A stretch of 6,787 nucleotides of DNA, taken from positions 1 to 6,787 of the forward strand of contig CAZHDT010000027.1 of NCBI GenBank assembly GCA_964531505.1. The letters are read 5' to 3'. Origin of the DNA: UBA6264 sp964531505 (GTDB taxonomy: Bacteria; Patescibacteriota; Patescibacteriia; UBA2591; UBA6264). This document shows, in pieces, positions 5,018 to 6,787 of the stretch (within the stretch, counting starts at the first letter, position 1; every line of letters begins with the position of its first letter). Under the pieces are notes generated by a model. That model did not search any database. It had not been told where the DNA came from and saw only the letters and a list, made by a program, of their open reading frames with translations. The position numbers and the translations under genes were made by a program.

Positions 5018-5368
5018 ATGCCAATCAAATTTTATTATGTTTATATTCTTTTAAGTCTCCATGATGAAAATTTCTATATTGGACTAACAAATGATTTAAA
5101 GAGGAGATTATCAGAACATAAAAGGGGCAAAAATATTTCTACTGCAAAGCGTTTACCACTTAGACTTATATATTTTTTTAAGGGGACTGTCCCCTTAAAG
5201 TATCACTCGCAAACCGGCTACCAGTTTAGGTTTCTGAGCGATTTTTTAAAAGTAGTCGAATATCGACTACTTTTAAAAAAGCCAAAATTTGTCTCGGTAA
5301 TTATTTTAAATTATGGGGATTTTTTGTTTTTTTTGTGTTATAATAAAAAGGATTTAACAAGTTTTTAA
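5018..5368 (+). CDS. GIY-YIG nuclease-like protein truncated by a repeat insertion (probable pseudogene)
   Basis: Residues 5-53 are a clear N-terminal half of a small GIY-YIG domain of the YhbQ/UPF0213 kind. They show FYYVYILLS (GIY strand), NFYIGLTNDLKRRLSEH (YIG motif 20-22, catalytic-type Arg30 and His34) and STAKRLPLRLIYF. Complete members run to about 80-100 residues and continue with a helix carrying the metal-binding Glu (EAY..KKDA..RE..LK). Here, right after YF, the frame enters hairpin element B (FKGTVPLKYHS and onward), so residues 54 to about 88 are read-through of the repeat and the Glu is gone. A short CYNKKDL near the end may be a remnant of the lost KKD segment, but that is weak. 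TATAAA directly abuts the ATG and no Shine-Dalgarno is seen. Nuclease activity is unlikely. The frame staying open through the repeat may be chance. Confidence 0.75.
   Translation: MPIKFYYVYILLSLHDENFYIGLTNDLKRRLSEHKRGKNISTAKRLPLRLIYFFKGTVPLKYHSQTGYQFRFLSDFLKVVEYRLLLKKPKFVSVIILNYGDFLFFLCYNKKDLTSF
5182..5270 (+). repeat. 89-base hairpin element, copy B
   Basis: Copy B has the same three-dyad order as copy A: GGGGACTGTCCCC (5182-5194), a stem of ATCACTCG with TGAGCGAT, and a final palindrome. The final palindrome is extended here to perfect 17-bp arms (5242-5258 and 5264-5280) around AATAT. In the middle stem one pair changed on both sides relative to A (C-G to T-A), and the terminal G-C became a G-U. 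The copy lies inside the GIY-YIG reading frame. Confidence 0.85.
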
Positions 5369-5383
5369 TTTTTTCAACAAAAA

Positions 5384-5472
5384 GTAGTCGAAATAGTTCT
5401 AAATTGAAAAAATCGTTCTATAATTTTTTTTCAGAGCAGGTTTGCAGGGGGACAAAAAAGGGGACAGTCCCT
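5384..5472 (-). repeat. 89-base hairpin element, degenerate inverted copy C
   Basis: Read on the minus strand, this stretch aligns without gaps to copies A and B. It starts with GGGACTGTCCCC, has TGCAAACC and GCTC in the middle, then ACGATTTTTT, and ends CGACTAC. I count about 56 of 89 matches to B. The middle and final hairpins no longer pair, so it is an old copy. B and C together form an inverted pair around 5281-5383. Confidence 0.65.
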
Positions 5473-5502
5473 ATTAAAATATTAAGAATAAAAAATAGTT
5501 TT

Positions 5503-5823
5503 ATGGAAGTCGTAGTCTTATTATTTGGTGAAGTAGTTTTATTATATTTTTTAATCTATGACGTGTGGATAATAATAAGGGGGTCTAACCTTAAAATAAA
5601 AAGAGGAATAAATAGTTGGTTATATTTTCCTATTGCATATTCTGTTTTGTCCGCGATATATATTGAAATTATTAACATATCAGAAATAAATAATCCATAT
5701 AAGGCTATAGTCTTTTTGTTTAATTTATTTATATTGTTTTATTTATGTTTTTTTTCAGCTTGTTTTAAAAACAAAGTCGTTGGTTTGTTTCAAAAATCAA
5801 TTAATTTGGACGAAAAATTATGA
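5503..5823 (+). CDS. Small membrane protein with three predicted helices, function unknown
   Basis: The frame is open from TTG 5404, but its first 33 codons lie in and just after repeat copy C, so ATG 5503 is the better start, giving 106 residues. Three hydrophobic segments are visible: about 2-24 (VVVLLFGEVVLLYFLIYDVW), about 38-58 (WLYFPIAYSVLSAIYIEII) and about 67-87 (AIVFLFNLFILFYLCFFSACF). A basic loop (LKIKRGIN) follows helix 1 and a charged tail (KNKVVGLFQKSINLDEKL) follows helix 3. The basic loop predicts that segment is cytoplasmic. No Shine-Dalgarno precedes the ATG. A possible extended -10 (TGTTATAAT, 5336-5344) lies upstream of copy C. No family was recognised; the gene could be a fragment of a longer membrane protein cut by the repeat. 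Confidence 0.6.
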   Translation: MEVVVLLFGEVVLLYFLIYDVWIIIRGSNLKIKRGINSWLYFPIAYSVLSAIYIEIINISEINNPYKAIVFLFNLFILFYLCFFSACFKNKVVGLFQKSINLDEKL

Positions 5824-5908
5824 TCCTATAAGAGAAAAGGCTCTATTATAATTAAAATTTACCTTGCTAAAGTTTCAAATAAAAGAGATAGGAACTGAGT
5901 TAAAAATA

Positions 5909-5917
5909 TGCTAAAAT
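5909..5917 (+). promoter_or_regulatory. Extended -10 promoter giving a probably leaderless mRNA
   Basis: TGCTAAAAT (5909-5917) matches an extended -10 (TGn plus TAAAAT). The ATG at 5924 begins six bases after it, at or within a base or two of the expected transcription start. No good -35 is seen, which extended -10 promoters tolerate. The gene also lacks a Shine-Dalgarno, consistent with leaderless translation. Confidence 0.55.
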
Positions 5918-5923
5918 AATCCT

Positions 5924-6781
5924 ATGAGCAATCAAGTAATAAGCAAAAAAATCAAAAATCAGTTATTGCAAAAATGGGACATAATTTCTTGTAAAGAGAG
6001 AATACCGACAAAGAAATATCATCAAAGTGAAACTAAAGACAATAAAAAACTGATAGCGATTCTTTATCGCCGATTAATTCCTGTTTTAGATAAAACTCTA
6101 AAATCTCTAGGAATTAAATTTGACCAAAGTTTGATTGATAAAATTAGAAATACAGTTAGCGTGAAAGAAAAAGCGAGCCACCAGAAAAAATTAATCAGAT
6201 TTCTCGTGAAGCAGTTTAAAAAATTTCCGCTCGAAGATGAGACATTTTTGCCAACAGATATCCAAAAGTTAAAAAAATTTAATTGTGCCGGAGGGTCTTT
6301 GTTATTTGCTCGACTTTTAGAAAAAGCGAAAATCAAAAGCTATTGTGGTCTTGCATTTAGGCACTCTGTAAATATTGCTCAATTAGCAGATGGTTCGTTT
6401 GTTTATATATGCACTAGAGTCAACCTAAAGGGCACTCTCGATTATAAAAACGAAGGAGGAAATAAGCTTAAATGTAATGTTGTCTCTATAAATAATAAAA
6501 TTATGGTAGATAAAAACACGGGGGTTAAATATTTAATGCTCAAACGCAAAGAAATACCATACAGATTAGTTTTGGTCTTACCCCAAAAAGAACATATATT
6601 CTCAATAATAGATAACATGGAGAATAGTTTTTTCTTGAAGGTTCGTAATTTATTATTTTTAGAGATTCAAAAATTCGAAAAAAGAAACAAATTGTGGAAA
6701 AATGAAAGAAAATATTTTAGCAGTCCGGAGGCAAAATTAATTCTTAGGAATAAATATTTGCGTGGCGTTCAAATTCAATAA
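5924..6781 (+). CDS. Transglutaminase/papain-like Cys-His domain protein, function unknown
   Basis: The 285-residue protein is basic and has no signal peptide or membrane helix, so it is probably cytoplasmic. Residues about 1-105 are helical and Lys-rich. The central part reads FNCAGGSLLFARLLEKAKI (119-137) and, 26 residues after Cys121, FRHSVNIAQLADGSFVYI (145-162). A Cys at a helix start followed by a helix, then a His and a strand ending in a D-G turn, is the layout of transglutaminase-like and related thiol hydrolases, with Cys121 and His147 as the candidate pair. In that superfamily an Asp usually follows in the next strand (YYVDATN-like). Here the place is taken by Cys163-Thr164 (ICTRVN), so the triad is incomplete or differently built. 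The C-terminal 80 residues are helical with many charges. The start is set by the promoter six bases upstream. A TAA ends it; substrate is unknown. Confidence 0.72.
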   Translation: MSNQVISKKIKNQLLQKWDIISCKERIPTKKYHQSETKDNKKLIAILYRRLIPVLDKTLKSLGIKFDQSLIDKIRNTVSVKEKASHQKKLIRFLVKQFKKFPLEDETFLPTDIQKLKKFNCAGGSLLFARLLEKAKIKSYCGLAFRHSVNIAQLADGSFVYICTRVNLKGTLDYKNEGGNKLKCNVVSINNKIMVDKNTGVKYLMLKRKEIPYRLVLVLPQKEHIFSIIDNMENSFFLKVRNLLFLEIQKFEKRNKLWKNERKYFSSPEAKLILRNKYLRGVQIQ

Positions 6782-6787
6782 AAAAGT

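Noticed and set aside
5336..5344. TGTTATAAT as the promoter of the small membrane protein
   Set aside because: It is a good extended -10, but it lies about 160 bases before the ATG with a repeat in between and no clear -35. It was mentioned but not listed as a feature.
4690..5480. CRISPR array
   Set aside because: The repeats are about 89 bases, few, diverged, in both orientations and unevenly spaced, with no cas genes.

Overview
This is an AT-rich bacterial window using the standard genetic code, with wide, repeat-bearing intergenic regions. Several genes have no Shine-Dalgarno sequence, and one probably has a leaderless transcript. The mix of Nudix, Fic, GIY-YIG and Cys-His hydrolase-like genes with REP-like palindromes would fit a small-genome Patescibacteria/CPR-type lineage. 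That placement is a guess: the tyrosyl-tRNA synthetase is of the ordinary Bacillus/E. coli type and does not settle it. All clear genes are on the + strand.

Left part (1-2231). The 3' part of a Nudix hydrolase gene enters from outside the window. Next is a class II Fic protein with a C-terminal winged-helix domain. Its Fic motif has Arg where the catalytic His should be, and its promoter lies inside a perfect 12-bp inverted repeat, which suggests autorepression. After a gene-free stretch ending in an intrinsic terminator comes a compact unit: a strong promoter, a strong ribosome binding site, an 85-residue membrane-anchored coiled-coil protein, and a long hairpin.

Centre (2232-4657). A 260-base leader region holds a REP-like 24-base repeat, a 14-bp tandem repeat and two hairpins. 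It precedes tyrS, a 62-residue protein of unknown function, and a MNT-fold nucleotidyltransferase related to aminoglycoside/lincosamide nucleotidyltransferases. The three genes are closely spaced and are probably one operon.

Right part (4658-6787). Three copies (two direct, one inverted and degenerate) of an 89-base hairpin element surround and interrupt a GIY-YIG nuclease gene. That gene loses its domain exactly at a repeat boundary. The inverted copy runs into the 5' end of a small three-helix membrane protein gene. The last gene encodes a protein with a Cys-His active-site pattern like transglutaminase/papain-like hydrolases, lacking an obvious third acidic residue.

The most interesting points are the 89-base repeat family and its effect on the GIY-YIG gene, the tyrS-small protein-nucleotidyltransferase operon, and the His-to-Arg Fic protein with its operator-like palindrome. 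No CRISPR array, tRNA, rRNA or complete transposase gene was seen.
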